Assembly (NCBI RefSeq): GCF_019209935.1
Contig: NZ_JAHUTN010000003.1
Span: 62,001-126,000 of the forward strand
Source of the DNA: Corynebacterium sp. TAE3-ERU16
GTDB taxonomy: Bacteria > Actinomycetota > Actinomycetes > Mycobacteriales > Mycobacteriaceae
Direction of reading: 5' to 3'
DNA length: 64,000 nt
Part shown: positions 25,954-35,176 of the stretch, one piece after another
Layout: each line of letters starts with the position of its first letter
How positions within the stretch are numbered: the first letter of the stretch is position 1
Translations under genes and position numbers: made by a program
The notes under the pieces: model-generated
What the model was told of the DNA's origin: nothing
The model's database searches: none
The model's input: the letters and a program-made list of their open reading frames with translations, nothing else

Positions 25954-27075
25954 ATGCCCAACTCCCGTCCGGTGACCGCCCCAGACTTCCTTCTCTCCCG
26001 GGCTCACGGCTCGGTGCGTACCCAGGGCAGCCGCGACACCTTCGACGATCCGTGGGATGCCGTCTCCGCACTCCGCGCCGGCCGCCACGACATGATCGTC
26101 GGTGCCCTCCCCTTCGACCCCGGGGCACCGTGCGCACTGACCGTGCCGGAAAAGGTCATCCGTTCGGACTCGCCGCTGGAGCCCCACGCCCACTACCGGT
26201 TCGGACCGGGCAGCGAACTGAGTGCCCGGCTGGCCGGGGTCGACCCGGACGAGAGGACGCACCTGTCCCGGGTGTCGGCCGCGGTGCGCACGATCAGCCG
26301 CACGCCCCTGCAGAAGGTGGTGCTCGCGCGCGCGGTCGACATCGCCTTCGATCCCCCGGTCGATCCACTCCTGGTGGCGGCCCGACTCATCGACCACTCC
26401 GCGAACCGGGACGGTTTCATCGCGGATCTCTCGCCGGCCGGCGGTCGATTCACCGGCCGGATGCTGGTCGGTTCCTCACCGGAGGTACTCGTCCGCAGAC
26501 ACGGCTCCACGGTGAGCACCTATCCCCTGGCGGGCTCGGCGGCGCGACTCGCCGACCGGGACCGCGACAGCCTGGCCGGGCAGCAGCTGCGGTCGTCGAG
26601 GAAGGATCTCGGGGAGCACCGTTTCGTGGTGGACGCGATCACCGCGGCGCTGACGCCGTTGTGCTCCTCGCTCTCCGTGCCCGCGCACCCCGAGCTCACC
26701 CGGACGAACGAGATGTGGCACCTCGCCACCCCGATCACGGGCGAACTGAAGGATGCCCGCACGACCGCGCTGGAGCTCGCGCTGGCAGTGCACCCGACAC
26801 CGGCGATCTGCGGGACTCCGGAGGAGGCCGCACGTGCGGTCATCGATTCCGCGGAGACGGACCGCGGATTCTATGCCGGTGCCGTCGGGTGGTGCGACTC
26901 CACCGGTGACGGTGAGTACATGGTGGCGATCCGGTGCGCGGAGGTCTCCGCCGACGGGGCGACGGCACGCGCGTGGGCCGGCGGCGGAATCGTCGGTGAC
27001 TCCGATCCGCGGGCGGAACTCGAGGAGACCACGGCGAAGCTGCGGACGGTGCTCCGGGCACTCGGGATCAGTTGA
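25954..27075 (+). CDS. entC: Isochorismate synthase
   Basis: Chorismate-utilising enzyme (373 residues) converting chorismate to isochorismate for menaquinone or catecholate siderophores. The C-terminal chorismate-binding fold contains [14 protein letters not shown] near 115-128, [17 protein letters not shown] near 167-183, [10 protein letters not shown] near 190, [15 protein letters not shown] near 213, and [20 protein letters not shown] near 310-329 with the metal-binding Glu. Start at ATG 25954 fits the family and a leaderless promoter. The genes for later menaquinone or siderophore steps are not adjacent, so the pathway is inferred. Its 3' end overlaps that of the convergent methyltransferase by 8 bp. 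Confidence 0.85.
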   Translation: MPNSRPVTAPDFLLSRAHGSVRTQGSRDTFDDPWDAVSALRAGRHDMIVGALPFDPGAPCALTVPEKVIRSDSPLEPHAHYRFGPGSELSARLAGVDPDERTHLSRVSAAVRTISRTPLQKVVLARAVDIAFDPPVDPLLVAARLIDHSANRDGFIADLSPAGGRFTGRMLVGSSPEVLVRRHGSTVSTYPLAGSAARLADRDRDSLAGQQLRSSRKDLGEHRFVVDAITAALTPLCSSLSVPAHPELTRTNEMWHLATPITGELKDARTTALELALAVHPTPAICGTPEEAARAVIDSAETDRGFYAGAVGWCDSTGDGEYMVAIRCAEVSADGATARAWAGGGIVGDSDPRAELEETTAKLRTVLRALGIS

Positions 27076-27664
27076 GCGTCCGACGCGCCCTGAGCACCTG
27101 ATCGGGATTGTCCGTGTGCGCGTGTCCGCCGGGGGCGGTTCCGGCCTCGTCCACGGTGAAACAGCAGTCCGACAGAAGCTCCGCGATCTCCGGGGGGCGG
27201 AGCAGATCCGACACCTCGACGCCCAACCGCGCGGCCTGCTTCGAGGCGTCGGTGTGGTGAACGACGATGAGCGTTCCCCCGGGCGCGACGAGCGCGAGGA
27301 GATCGTCGAGATCGCCGGTGCCGCGCCGCAGTGGCACATAGAAGCAGGTCACCAAGTCGAACATCCGGCCGTCCACCGCCCGCATGCCTCCGGTGATCAC
27401 CTCCACCTCAACGCCCGCGGCCGCCGCAGCTCCTGCGGCGCGGCGGGTGGCGGTGGACACGACGTCGACACCGGTGACCCGCCACCCGTGCTCGGCGAGC
27501 CAGACGCAGTCCGCCCCCTCGCCGCAGCCGACGTCGAGCGCCGTCCCCGGGCGCAGCCCGGCGGCGAGATGGGTCAGGGCGTAGTTCGGGCGTCCGCTCC
27601 AGCGGCGGGCCCGACCGGTGTAGAGGTGTTCCTCACCCGAGTTGGCGTTGGGGTGGTCGGCCAT
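27068..27664 (-). CDS. SAM-dependent methyltransferase (class I)
   Basis: A 198-residue Rossmann methyltransferase. Motif I LDVGCGEGADCVWLAEHGW is at about residues 39-57, motif II VTGVDVVSTA near 59-68, and motif IV FDLVTCFYVPL near 101-111. The N-terminus contains W-S-G-R-P-N-Y-A-L near 21, common in SAM methyltransferases of the tellurite-resistance TehB-like and thiopurine methyltransferase groups. Substrate unknown. It ends overlapping the entC stop and lies 13 bp downstream of the membrane protein gene on the same strand, so the two may be an operon. Confidence 0.8.
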   Translation of the reverse strand: MADHPNANSGEEHLYTGRARRWSGRPNYALTHLAAGLRPGTALDVGCGEGADCVWLAEHGWRVTGVDVVSTATRRAAGAAAAAGVEVEVITGGMRAVDGRMFDLVTCFYVPLRRGTGDLDDLLALVAPGGTLIVVHHTDASKQAARLGVEVSDLLRPPEIAELLSDCCFTVDEAGTAPGGHAHTDNPDQVLRARRTLN

Positions 27665-27677
27665 CGGTGGATCCTTC

Positions 27678-28082
27678 TCAGCTTGTCACGGGCAGCTGCC
27701 TACGCAGCCGCACGACGGGTACGTACACGGCGATCGCCACCGCGGCGTCGGCGACGTTGACGATGAAACGGCTCAGGGAGTCGTCGACGAGCCCGGACCA
27801 GGTCACCGCGGTGAGCACCAGCATCACGAGGGTAACCAGGACAGGTGTCCGCAACCCACGGTGCGGGAAGTGCATCTCGACGCAGATCCCGGAGAACACC
27901 GCCGCCACGACGGCCAGCACCAGACACGCAAGATGCAGCCCGGAGAACGACGGCGTGCGATCGGGGCTGAAGAAGGGACCGAATGCTCCGGCGTACCAGA
28001 AGATCGGGGCGAGGCTGATCACGAGCGCCTGCCATCCCGACAGGCGGAGACCCGGGAAGAATCGACGTTGAGTTTCGTTCAT
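27678..28082 (-). CDS. Small membrane protein, unknown function
   Basis: A 134-residue protein with four hydrophobic segments (about 18-36, 46-66, 78-97 and 105-123) and a basic C-terminus VVRLRRQLP. No family recognised. ATG 28080-28082 chosen; a TTG three codons upstream is possible. Followed by the methyltransferase gene 13 bp downstream. Confidence 0.55.
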   Translation of the reverse strand: MNETQRRFFPGLRLSGWQALVISLAPIFWYAGAFGPFFSPDRTPSFSGLHLACLVLAVVAAVFSGICVEMHFPHRGLRTPVLVTLVMLVLTAVTWSGLVDDSLSRFIVNVADAAVAIAVYVPVVRLRRQLPVTS

Positions 28083-28108
28083 GACCGTCAAGAATAACGG
28101 GGACGGGA

Positions 28109-28140
28109 CGGCCCCGCCCCCTTCATGAGGGGCGGGGCCG
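28109..28140 (-). terminator. GC-rich hairpin downstream of the Odx-like gene
   Basis: A perfect 12-bp stem CGGCCCCGCCCC / GGGGCGGGGCCG (28109-28120 and 28129-28140) begins 13 bp after the stop of the minus-strand FAH gene. It lacks a U-tract. Confidence 0.6.
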
Positions 28141-28153
28141 GGAGGACAGTGGG

Positions 28154-28951
28154 TCAGGCCCGTTCGACGGGATTTCCGAGTCGACCGATGCCGGGGATCT
28201 CGATCTCGATGAAGTCGCCCGGCTCCATCGGCGCGGTACCGGCCGGGGAACCGGTGCAGATCACGTCGCCGGGTAGCAGCGTGATGGACGCGGTGATGAA
28301 CTCGATGATCTCACCGATGTTCATGATCATCTGGTTGGAGTTGGAGTCCTGCTTGGTCTCCGTCGAACCGTCACGGGTGAGGTGCGCCTTGATCGGCAGG
28401 TTGGTGGTGTCGATGGAGTCGAGGTCCGTCTCCATCCAGGGGCCGAGCGGGCAGAAGGTGTCGATGCCCTTGGCTCGGGCCCACTGTCCGTCAGCGAACT
28501 GGAGGTCACGGGAGGAGACGTCGTTGACGATGGTGAATCCGCGGATCACGGACTTCCAGTCGTCCGCCTTGATGTTCTTGCAGGGCTTGCCGACGACGAG
28601 GGCGAGCTCGCCCTCGAACTCGACGTTGGTGGCGAACTCGGGGATCCTGATGGCGGCACCCGGCCCGATCACCGCGGTGTTCGGCTTGATGAACAGGGTC
28701 GGCGGCAGTGATTCCGCGGACTTCTTGAACACCTCGGCGACGTGGTCGGCGTAGTTGCGGCCGATGGCCACGACCTTCGACGGGAGCGAGGGTGCCAGCA
28801 GACGGACCTCCTTCAGGGGCCACTGGCGGCCGGTAAAGGAGGGCTCGGTGAATGGGGTGCCCTCGATCTCGCGGCACACCGTTGCATCGCCGTCGCCCTC
28901 CACGACCGCGAAGCACAGACCATCAGGGGTGGCAATTCGTCCAAAACGCAT
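28154..28951 (-). CDS. odx: Fumarylacetoacetate-hydrolase family protein, probable oxaloacetate decarboxylase (Odx-like)
   Basis: A 265-residue FAH-fold enzyme. Metal ligands appear as EFEGELALVVGKPC near residues 112-125 and in GFTIVNDVSSRDLQ near 140-153. IGRNYADHVAEVFKK near 70 and the late TASITLLPGDVICTGSPAGT near 222-241 are family motifs. In C. glutamicum the FAH-family protein in this neighbourhood, Odx, is an oxaloacetate decarboxylase giving pyruvate and CO2; similar fold members hydrolyse acylpyruvates, so the substrate is inferred from synteny. ATG 28949-28951 fits the start of the domain. The gene precedes a hairpin terminator and is monocistronic. Confidence 0.75.
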   Translation of the reverse strand: MRFGRIATPDGLCFAVVEGDGDATVCREIEGTPFTEPSFTGRQWPLKEVRLLAPSLPSKVVAIGRNYADHVAEVFKKSAESLPPTLFIKPNTAVIGPGAAIRIPEFATNVEFEGELALVVGKPCKNIKADDWKSVIRGFTIVNDVSSRDLQFADGQWARAKGIDTFCPLGPWMETDLDSIDTTNLPIKAHLTRDGSTETKQDSNSNQMIMNIGEIIEFITASITLLPGDVICTGSPAGTAPMEPGDFIEIEIPGIGRLGNPVERA

Positions 28952-29159
28952 GCGGACGATTCTAGCGTCACGGACAACGGGGGGAGACATCGGGGCCGCA
29001 TCTGTGCTGTCCACGGTTCCCCGGGCCCGCGACACCGGATCACCGGACCCGTGACATATGACAGTGTCCGTACGGTGCGACGTACCGTTTAGTGGGTGCA
29101 TGAACGGTACGGATCCGTGCACCACCCAGACTGTCCCCCACCCACCGGAGGCCACCCCC

Positions 29160-30266
29160 GTGACGACAACAGATGAACGTGTCCGATCGAACGCGATCAC
29201 CGCCGCGCCGGCACTGCTGACGCTCATACCGGGCGTCGTCTACGGTCCGGAGTATCTCCCGTACACGCTCAGCCCCTGGATCCTCTATCCCTGCGTCATC
29301 GCGCTCCTGGTGGCGTACGGCGGGTTGTTCCTCTGGCTGTTCCACCGCGGCGAACGCCGTCTCGCACTCCGCCGGCGGGTGTGGGGCGCGGGAGGACTGA
29401 CGGCCATCGCCGGGCTGATGCTGCCGCTGAACCCGGATTCGTCGGCGGCGGGATTCTTCCTCGCCGCGCTCTGGCTCGTCTGTTCCTGTCCGTGGCGTGT
29501 CTGGTTGCCTGGCTGGGCTCTCTTCGTCATTCTCGAGATCGTCGCCCAGTTGTTGACGGCCGTCGGGACGGGGATTATCTTTCTCTACCCCGGTGCGCCG
29601 CTCATCCTCATCATCGGGGCCATCCGGGTGTTCACGGGAAGGCAGCGCCGGGGAAGCCTGGAGATCGCGGGAGCGGTGACCTCCGAACGCTCCAGATTGG
29701 CTCTCGACATCCACGACACGGTGGGGCAGACACTGACCGCCGCGGTAGTGAAACTGCAGGTCGCCGGGCAGCTCTTCGATTCCGCGTCCTCGAATGGAGC
29801 GAGCGCGGATGAACTCGGTGCCCGCGCCCGCAGGGAGATGGATGAATCGGAGGAACTCGTCCGCCGCGCACTGACGGAGCTGCGGGCGCTCATCGGTGAT
29901 CTCCACGATTCCGGTCTCGCCCGGGAACTCGATCACGCGGAAGACATCCTCACCGCCGCCGGAATCACCCCGGTGATCCCCCGGCGCGGTGTGGAGCTGG
30001 TCCCGGAGTCGTTGAGCCCCGTGATGGGGTGGGTCGTGCGGGAGACCGTGACCAACGTGGTCCGGCATTCCGGTGCGGATGAATGCCGGATCCGGGTTGA
30101 GTCGGACCGGATCATCGTCACGGACGACGGGCGGGGGCCCGGTGCGACGGATGCCCCCGGCACCGGGACAGCGTCGATGACGAAACGTGTCCGGCAGTCC
30201 GGTGGGACACTGCGGATCACCGCAACCGAACCAACCGGAACCCGCGTCGAGGCACGGTGGTCATGA
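29160..30266 (+). CDS. Sensor histidine kinase, NarL/DesK type (first system)
   Basis: A 368-residue membrane kinase. Five to six hydrophobic segments occupy residues about 15-160. The HisKA_3 dimerisation box LALDIHDTVGQTLTAAVVKL has its phospho-acceptor at about His185, and a HATPase_c domain follows with ETVTNVVRHSG (N-box) near 283-293 and IIVTDDGRGPG near 310-320. GTG 29160 has GGAGG 10 bp upstream; two ATGs further up lie near the promoter. It overlaps its response regulator (ATGA). It probably senses envelope stress or a compound and controls the ABC transporter that follows, as is common for such pairs. Signal unknown. Confidence 0.85.
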   Translation: MTTTDERVRSNAITAAPALLTLIPGVVYGPEYLPYTLSPWILYPCVIALLVAYGGLFLWLFHRGERRLALRRRVWGAGGLTAIAGLMLPLNPDSSAAGFFLAALWLVCSCPWRVWLPGWALFVILEIVAQLLTAVGTGIIFLYPGAPLILIIGAIRVFTGRQRRGSLEIAGAVTSERSRLALDIHDTVGQTLTAAVVKLQVAGQLFDSASSNGASADELGARARREMDESEELVRRALTELRALIGDLHDSGLARELDHAEDILTAAGITPVIPRRGVELVPESLSPVMGWVVRETVTNVVRHSGADECRIRVESDRIIVTDDGRGPGATDAPGTGTASMTKRVRQSGGTLRITATEPTGTRVEARWS

Positions 30267-30877
30267 CCGGGCGGATACGGATCATCATCGCCGACGATCA
30301 GGCACTCGTCCGGGGCGCGGTCGCCGCGCTGCTGTCCCTGCAGGCCGACATCGAGGTCGTCGCCGAATGCGCGGACGGCGCCGAAACCGTTGACGCCGCG
30401 CGACGTCTGGAACCCCACGTGTGCCTGCTCGACATCGAGATGCCCGGCATGGACGGACTCACCGCGACGCAGGCGATCCGTGCGCTCCCGAACCCGCCGA
30501 AGGTACTCATCGTCACCACCTTCGGGCGGATCGGGTACCTGAAGCGGGCTCTCGACGCCGGTGCCTCCGGGTTCACCGTGAAGACGGCACCCGCGGGCGA
30601 ACTCGCGGAGGCGGTCCGCCGGGTCCACCGGGGGCTCCGGGCGATCGACCCCGTGCTCGCCCGGGAGTCACTTTCCTCCGGAACCAGTCCCCTGACCGCA
30701 CGCGAGTGCGACGTCCTCCGACTGAGCCTGACCGGAGACACCATCGCGGGAATCGCCGGACATCTGGGGCTCTCCCCCGGTACCGTACGCAACCACATCA
30801 GTCACGCGATGGCGAAAACCCACGCCGTCACCCGGACAGAAGCCGCCGTCACCGCCCGCGAACACGGCCGGATCTAG
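30263..30877 (+). CDS. LuxR/NarL-type response regulator (first system)
   Basis: A 204-residue regulator. The receiver domain is at 1-115 with acidic pair DD at 11-12 and phospho-acceptor Asp57 in CLLDIEMPG. The C-terminal LuxR helix-turn-helix has LTARECDVLRLSLTGDTIAG and LSPGTVRNHISHAMAKTH near 140-190. It starts inside the kinase stop codon (ATGA), so production is coupled. It is about 60% identical by eye to the regulator at 33768. The VK motif at about 108 keeps the conserved Lys but has T instead of D after it. Confidence 0.88.
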   Translation: MTGRIRIIIADDQALVRGAVAALLSLQADIEVVAECADGAETVDAARRLEPHVCLLDIEMPGMDGLTATQAIRALPNPPKVLIVTTFGRIGYLKRALDAGASGFTVKTAPAGELAEAVRRVHRGLRAIDPVLARESLSSGTSPLTARECDVLRLSLTGDTIAGIAGHLGLSPGTVRNHISHAMAKTHAVTRTEAAVTAREHGRI

Positions 30878-30972
30878 TTCCGCACCCGATCAACGAGCCA
30901 TGACATCTGTCACCTCCAGGTGGTGACATTCCGGGGATCCGGAACACCCGGCCCGCAACCGACACTGGGGCC

Positions 30973-31923
30973 ATGAGAAACACAGACCCCACCACACCAG
31001 TCATCTCGGTCTCCGGAGTGACGAGGACCTTCGGATCGGGCGACCGTATGGTCCGGGCCGTCGACGACGTCACCCTGGAGATCAACGCCGGCGAGATCGT
31101 CGCCCTGCTCGGCCCCAACGGCGCGGGCAAGACGACCCTCATCGACATGATCTGCGGGTTCTCCACACCCGGGGGCGGATCCATCCGGGTGTTCGGCCGG
31201 CAGCCGGCCGCGGTCACCGGCAGCGGGCGGATCGCCTGTGTCCCCCAGTCGGGCGGGCTCAATCCCCACCTGACGGTGCAGAGAACCCTGCTGCTCATCG
31301 CCGCCGCCCAGGAAGTGGAGACGGGGCGCGTCGACGAGGTCGCCGAACGGGCGGGGATCACCGGTCTGATGAAGCGCCGGGTGAAGAACTGCTCGGGCGG
31401 GGAACAGCAGCGCATCAAGTTCGCGGTCTCCCTGATCGCGGATCCCGACCTGATCATCCTCGACGAGCCGACCACGGGCATGGACGCCGGTGCCCGGCGC
31501 GAGTTCTGGGCAGCGATCTCCCGGGACGCGGATGCCGGGCGGACGATCATCTTCGCCACGCACTACCTCGCCGAGGCGGAGGAACACGCCGAGCGGATCG
31601 TGGTGATGGCACACGGGGCGATCATCTCCGACGGGTCGGTGCGCGATCTCCTGGGTACCCGGGCACGGACGGTGACGATCGCGGCCGTCTCCCCGGAGGA
31701 CACGGCCCGCGCGTGCACCGGTCTGGACGCCCGGGTGGACGGTGACCGCATCACCGTCGCACCCGGCCACTCCGATGAGCTCGCCCGCCGACTCCTCCGG
31801 ATCCCGGGCGCCCGGGACCTGATCATCCACCAGCCGTCCCTCGAGCAGGTCTTCCTCGAGCTCACCGCCGAGCCCACGGCCCACCCGACGGCTGCGGGCG
31901 TCGACACGCACAGCACTCACTGA
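30973..31923 (+). CDS. ABC transporter ATP-binding protein
   Basis: ATPase of an ABC-2 exporter (316 residues). Walker A GPNGAGKTT at 47-55, Q-loop CVPQSGGLNPHLTVQ near 82-96, signature CSGGEQQRIKFA near 139-150, Walker B LIILDEPTTGMDA near 159-171, and ATHYLAEAEEHAERI near 196. The C-terminal 90 residues resemble the extension of antibiotic/lantibiotic exporters. It lies 95 bp after the first response regulator, in a gap that probably has its own promoter, and 13 bp before its permease gene. Confidence 0.88.
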   Translation: MRNTDPTTPVISVSGVTRTFGSGDRMVRAVDDVTLEINAGEIVALLGPNGAGKTTLIDMICGFSTPGGGSIRVFGRQPAAVTGSGRIACVPQSGGLNPHLTVQRTLLLIAAAQEVETGRVDEVAERAGITGLMKRRVKNCSGGEQQRIKFAVSLIADPDLIILDEPTTGMDAGARREFWAAISRDADAGRTIIFATHYLAEAEEHAERIVVMAHGAIISDGSVRDLLGTRARTVTIAAVSPEDTARACTGLDARVDGDRITVAPGHSDELARRLLRIPGARDLIIHQPSLEQVFLELTAEPTAHPTAAGVDTHSTH

Positions 31924-31936
31924 AAGGCAGCCGACC

Positions 31937-32698
31937 ATGACAACGACCTTCCTCAACCGCCTCCTCCGCCACACCCTCACCGACATCTCCGTCATGCTCG
32001 CCGCGGTGTTCCTCCCCGTGGCGGTGTACCTGGGTGTCACCTTCGACACCGGTCAGTGGAACGTCCCGGCCGGGCCGGTCGCCAACCTGCACTTCATCGT
32101 CGCCATGTCCATCGCGCTCTACGGCACCGCGACCGTCGCCGCGAACGAGGGCGCGACGATCACGGCGGAGCGGGACACGAACTGGCTCCGGACCATCGCG
32201 CTCACCCGCCTGGGGATGAACCGCTACGTGGCCGTGAAGCTGCTCATCACGTTGGTGGTGTCCGTCGTGCCGATCCTCGCGATCGCGGCGGTCTCCCCGC
32301 TGCGTGGCGCCGAGGCCCCGGTCGGCATGTGGCTCGCGGTCGGCGCCTGCTGCCTCGTCGGCGCCGTGATCTTCGGACTCTTCGGCCTCATGATGGGGCT
32401 CTGGTTCTCCGGGTCCACGGTCACCCGCTACATGGGGCTGATCATGATGCTGATCGCGTTCACGGGCAACCTATTCCTGCCGCTCGAGGGCGTGCTGCTG
32501 GACATCGCGCGCTTCACCCCGATGTTCGGCCCGGGCATGCTCACCCGCTCGGTGATCTGGTACCTGAGTCCCGGCACCGGCGGCGGAGCGGAAGACCAGC
32601 TGTTCCCGCTGTGGCAGCTCATCCTTAACATGGGGGCATGGACGCTCATCTTCGTCGCGCTCGCGTGGCTCGGCCACCGGAGGGGACTGCGCAGGTGA
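31937..32698 (+). CDS. ABC-2 type permease
   Basis: A 253-residue protein with six hydrophobic segments and ABC-2 features: NRLLRHTLTDISVMLAAVF at the N-terminus, ATVAANEGATITAERDTNWL near 60-79 as the coupling region, and a large loop before the last helix. AAAGGCAG 8 bp before ATG is a good ribosome binding site. Its stop overlaps the start of the second kinase gene (GTGA). It forms the membrane part of the exporter with the preceding ATPase. Confidence 0.83.
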   Translation: MTTTFLNRLLRHTLTDISVMLAAVFLPVAVYLGVTFDTGQWNVPAGPVANLHFIVAMSIALYGTATVAANEGATITAERDTNWLRTIALTRLGMNRYVAVKLLITLVVSVVPILAIAAVSPLRGAEAPVGMWLAVGACCLVGAVIFGLFGLMMGLWFSGSTVTRYMGLIMMLIAFTGNLFLPLEGVLLDIARFTPMFGPGMLTRSVIWYLSPGTGGGAEDQLFPLWQLILNMGAWTLIFVALAWLGHRRGLRR

Positions 32699-33777
32699 GT
32701 CCCCGGACCGTGACCGGCGGGCGGGACCGGATCTCCGTCCCGGCGGCGCTGACCACCGCCCTCTGGCTGGTGTTCCTCGCCCCGGCCGTCGGGGAGGCCC
32801 TCACCGGGGATCACCCGGCGTGGGTGCGGGTGGCGTCCGTGACCACCATCCTCGTCTTCGGTGCTCTCTACGTCGCCCTGTACGGGTTCCTCCTGACGAA
32901 GCGGGCCTCCCCGATGACCCGGCGCCGGTCGCTCGTGGGCCTGACCGGTCTGCTCGGGCTCACGGTGCTCAACTGGCTCCTCATCGGTCCCACCGCGGTC
33001 GGCATGCTCTACTACCCGGTCGCGTGGGCCGGGATCGCCCTGCCGATCCTGGTGAGTGCACCCCTGATCGGCGGGTCCGTCGTGGTGTTCTTCCTGGCCG
33101 GGATGGAGAACCCGGTGCCGATGTCCATCGGGATCATCATCCTCGGCTGGGCCATGATCCTCACCCAGCACTACCGGTACCTCGGCCTGCGGGAAGCCGA
33201 GACGCAGAACAAGCTCGCGATCCTCACGGAGCGGGAGCGCCTCGCCCACGACATGCACGACACCGTCGGGCAGACGCTCACCGCCGTCACCGTCAAACTC
33301 CAGCTCGCCGAGCGTCTCGTCGACGCGGCACCGGCGGATGCGCGCGACGAGATCGCGGAATCCCGTGAGCTGACCCGGCGGGCGCTGAACGAGCTCCGCA
33401 GCGTCGTGGCGGGACTGCGGGAGTCGTCGCTGGACTTCGAGCTGTCCTGTGCGGCGGACATCCTCGGGGCCGCGGGCATCCGGGCCGACCTGCCCGCTGA
33501 CCCGCCGGTCGACGGGGACGTGGAGAAGCCGATGTCCTGGGTCGTCCGGGAGGCCACCACGAACGTCGTCCGCCACTCCCGGGCACGGACCTGCCGGATC
33601 ACCGTCGGCCCGCGCAGGCTCGTGGTCACCGATGACGGCACCGGGTTCCGGGCCGACCCGGATCCGGGCGGCAACGGGCTGCGCTCGATGCGGAGCCGCG
33701 TCGAATCAACCGGCGGGACATTCACGGTGGACACCGGGGAGAACTCGGGGACGACGGTGGAGGCGACATGGCCGTGA
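32695..33777 (+). CDS. Sensor histidine kinase, NarL/DesK type (second system)
   Basis: A 360-residue kinase paralogous to the one at 29160: five hydrophobic segments to about residue 155, the HisKA_3 box RLAHDMHDTVGQTLTAVTVK with phospho-acceptor near His188, and a HATPase_c domain with EATTNVVRHSR near 277 and LVVTDDGTGF near 302. The GTG start at 32695 overlaps the permease stop, so kinase and transporter are made from one mRNA. Its stop overlaps the next regulator. The fusion of transporter and sensor expression suggests transport-dependent sensing, as in lantibiotic detoxification modules (inference). Confidence 0.86.
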   Translation: MSPRTVTGGRDRISVPAALTTALWLVFLAPAVGEALTGDHPAWVRVASVTTILVFGALYVALYGFLLTKRASPMTRRRSLVGLTGLLGLTVLNWLLIGPTAVGMLYYPVAWAGIALPILVSAPLIGGSVVVFFLAGMENPVPMSIGIIILGWAMILTQHYRYLGLREAETQNKLAILTERERLAHDMHDTVGQTLTAVTVKLQLAERLVDAAPADARDEIAESRELTRRALNELRSVVAGLRESSLDFELSCAADILGAAGIRADLPADPPVDGDVEKPMSWVVREATTNVVRHSRARTCRITVGPRRLVVTDDGTGFRADPDPGGNGLRSMRSRVESTGGTFTVDTGENSGTTVEATWP

Positions 33778-34388
33778 CAGACGGCATCCGCGTCCTCATC
33801 GCCGAAGACCAGGCGCTCGTCCGGGGAGCGCTCGTGGCCCTGCTCAACCTCGAGCGCGACATCGACGTCATCGCCGACTGCGGCGACGGCGCCACCGCCG
33901 TCGATCTCGCCGCCTGCCACCGGCCCGACGTGTGCCTGCTCGACATAGAGATGCCCGTGACGGACGGGATCACCGCGACCCGGGAGATCCGCGCGCTGGA
34001 TGATCCACCGCGCGTGCTGATACTCACCACCTTCGGGCGCGCCGGGTACCTGCGCCGCGCGATGGATTCCGGAGCCAGCGGCTTCATGGTGAAGGACTCC
34101 CCGGCGGAGGAACTCGCCGAGGCGATCCGCCGCATCCACGCCGGGCTCACCGTGATCGACCCCGCACTCGCCCGGGACTCACTCGCGGCCGGCACCAGCC
34201 CGTTGACCGACCGTGAGGCAGAGCTTCTCCGGCTCGCGCTCACCGGGGCGACGGTGGCCGACATCGCGTCAAGTGTGCACCTGACCCAGGGGACGGTGCG
34301 CAACCACCTGAGCCGCGCGATAGCCAAGACCCACACCGCCAACCGGATGGAGGCCGCCGTCACCGCACGGGACCTCGGCTGGATCTGA
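33768..34388 (+). CDS. LuxR/NarL-type response regulator (second system)
   Basis: A 206-residue regulator: receiver domain with ED at 13-14 and phospho-acceptor near Asp59 in CLLDIEMPV, Lys in VKDSPAEEL near 110, LuxR-type helix-turn-helix with LTDREAELLRLALTGATVAD and LTQGTVRNHLSRAIAKTH. It overlaps the kinase stop by 10 bp; a GTG two codons in is an alternative start. Highly similar to the first regulator, so the two systems arose by duplication. Confidence 0.88.
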   Translation: MAVTDGIRVLIAEDQALVRGALVALLNLERDIDVIADCGDGATAVDLAACHRPDVCLLDIEMPVTDGITATREIRALDDPPRVLILTTFGRAGYLRRAMDSGASGFMVKDSPAEELAEAIRRIHAGLTVIDPALARDSLAAGTSPLTDREAELLRLALTGATVADIASSVHLTQGTVRNHLSRAIAKTHTANRMEAAVTARDLGWI

Positions 34389-34510
34389 GACGGGCTGTTC
34401 CCCGGCGCGGGCACGGTACGTGGGTGGCGGTCGGGACGGTCCCACCGGGATCAGCGGTGCCCGTCAGTTCCCATGCGGCCACCGGTGGTTTCCCGCGGCA
34501 GGCGAGAGGA

Positions 34511-35176
34511 TCAGGGCTGCATCGTCTTCATCGTGTCGCCCCGGGCGTTCGCCGCGAGGGCCAGGTACAGCTCCGCGCACGCCAGGGCGTCGGTGAGCGC
34601 GTTGTGGCTGCGGTAGAACGGTAGCCCGTAGCGGCCGCGCACCCGGGGCAGGCGCAGGTCTTCGCCCCGGGGATAGGTTCCCATGCGTTCCATGTGCCGG
34701 CGTTCCACGGCGAAGGTGTCGACGATCGGGACCATCAGGTCGGCGCCGAAGTGCCGCCTGCACGCGTACCCGAGGAACCCCTGCTCCATGTGGGCGTAGT
34801 GGACGAGCATGACCCGCCCGGCGAGCGCGTCCAGCAGCCGGGCCACCGCCTCTGCCGGGTCCTCGCCCGCGGCGACGGCGTCATCGGTCAGGCCGTGGAC
34901 GGTGGCGGAGTCCCCCACCGAGGCGTCCCCCTCGGCTCCGCGGAGCACGACGTGTCCGGCTCCGGCGAGGTCGATGGACCCGCCGTCGACCGGCACCCAA
35001 CCGATGGACAGCAGCCGGTCCTTTCCCGGGGTCAGTCCGGTGGTCTCCACGTCGACGGCGAGCAACGGCAACGTGTCCAGCTTGTCGGAGGGAACCGGGA
35101 AACTGCTCCGGTAGAACTCCGCCAACGGGCCGGTCGCGGCGCGTATCGTGCGGGAGCGCTTGTCCAGACCGAACAT
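34511..35176 (-). CDS. DnaQ-like 3'-5' exonuclease
   Basis: A 221-residue DEDDh exonuclease. ExoI motif AVDVETTGLTPGKD has Asp42 and Glu44. ExoII is in SATVHGLTDDAVAAGED near 86-102, and ExoIII HNALTDALACAELYLA near 193-208 supplies the late His and Asp. These proteins trim DNA or RNA 3' ends. ATG 35174-35176 overlaps the stop of the upstream CBS/DUF294 gene (TGATG), so the two proteins are translationally coupled, a pair conserved in corynebacteria. A longer frame reading into the upstream gene is rejected. Confidence 0.85.
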   Translation of the reverse strand: MFGLDKRSRTIRAATGPLAEFYRSSFPVPSDKLDTLPLLAVDVETTGLTPGKDRLLSIGWVPVDGGSIDLAGAGHVVLRGAEGDASVGDSATVHGLTDDAVAAGEDPAEAVARLLDALAGRVMLVHYAHMEQGFLGYACRRHFGADLMVPIVDTFAVERRHMERMGTYPRGEDLRLPRVRGRYGLPFYRSHNALTDALACAELYLALAANARGDTMKTMQP

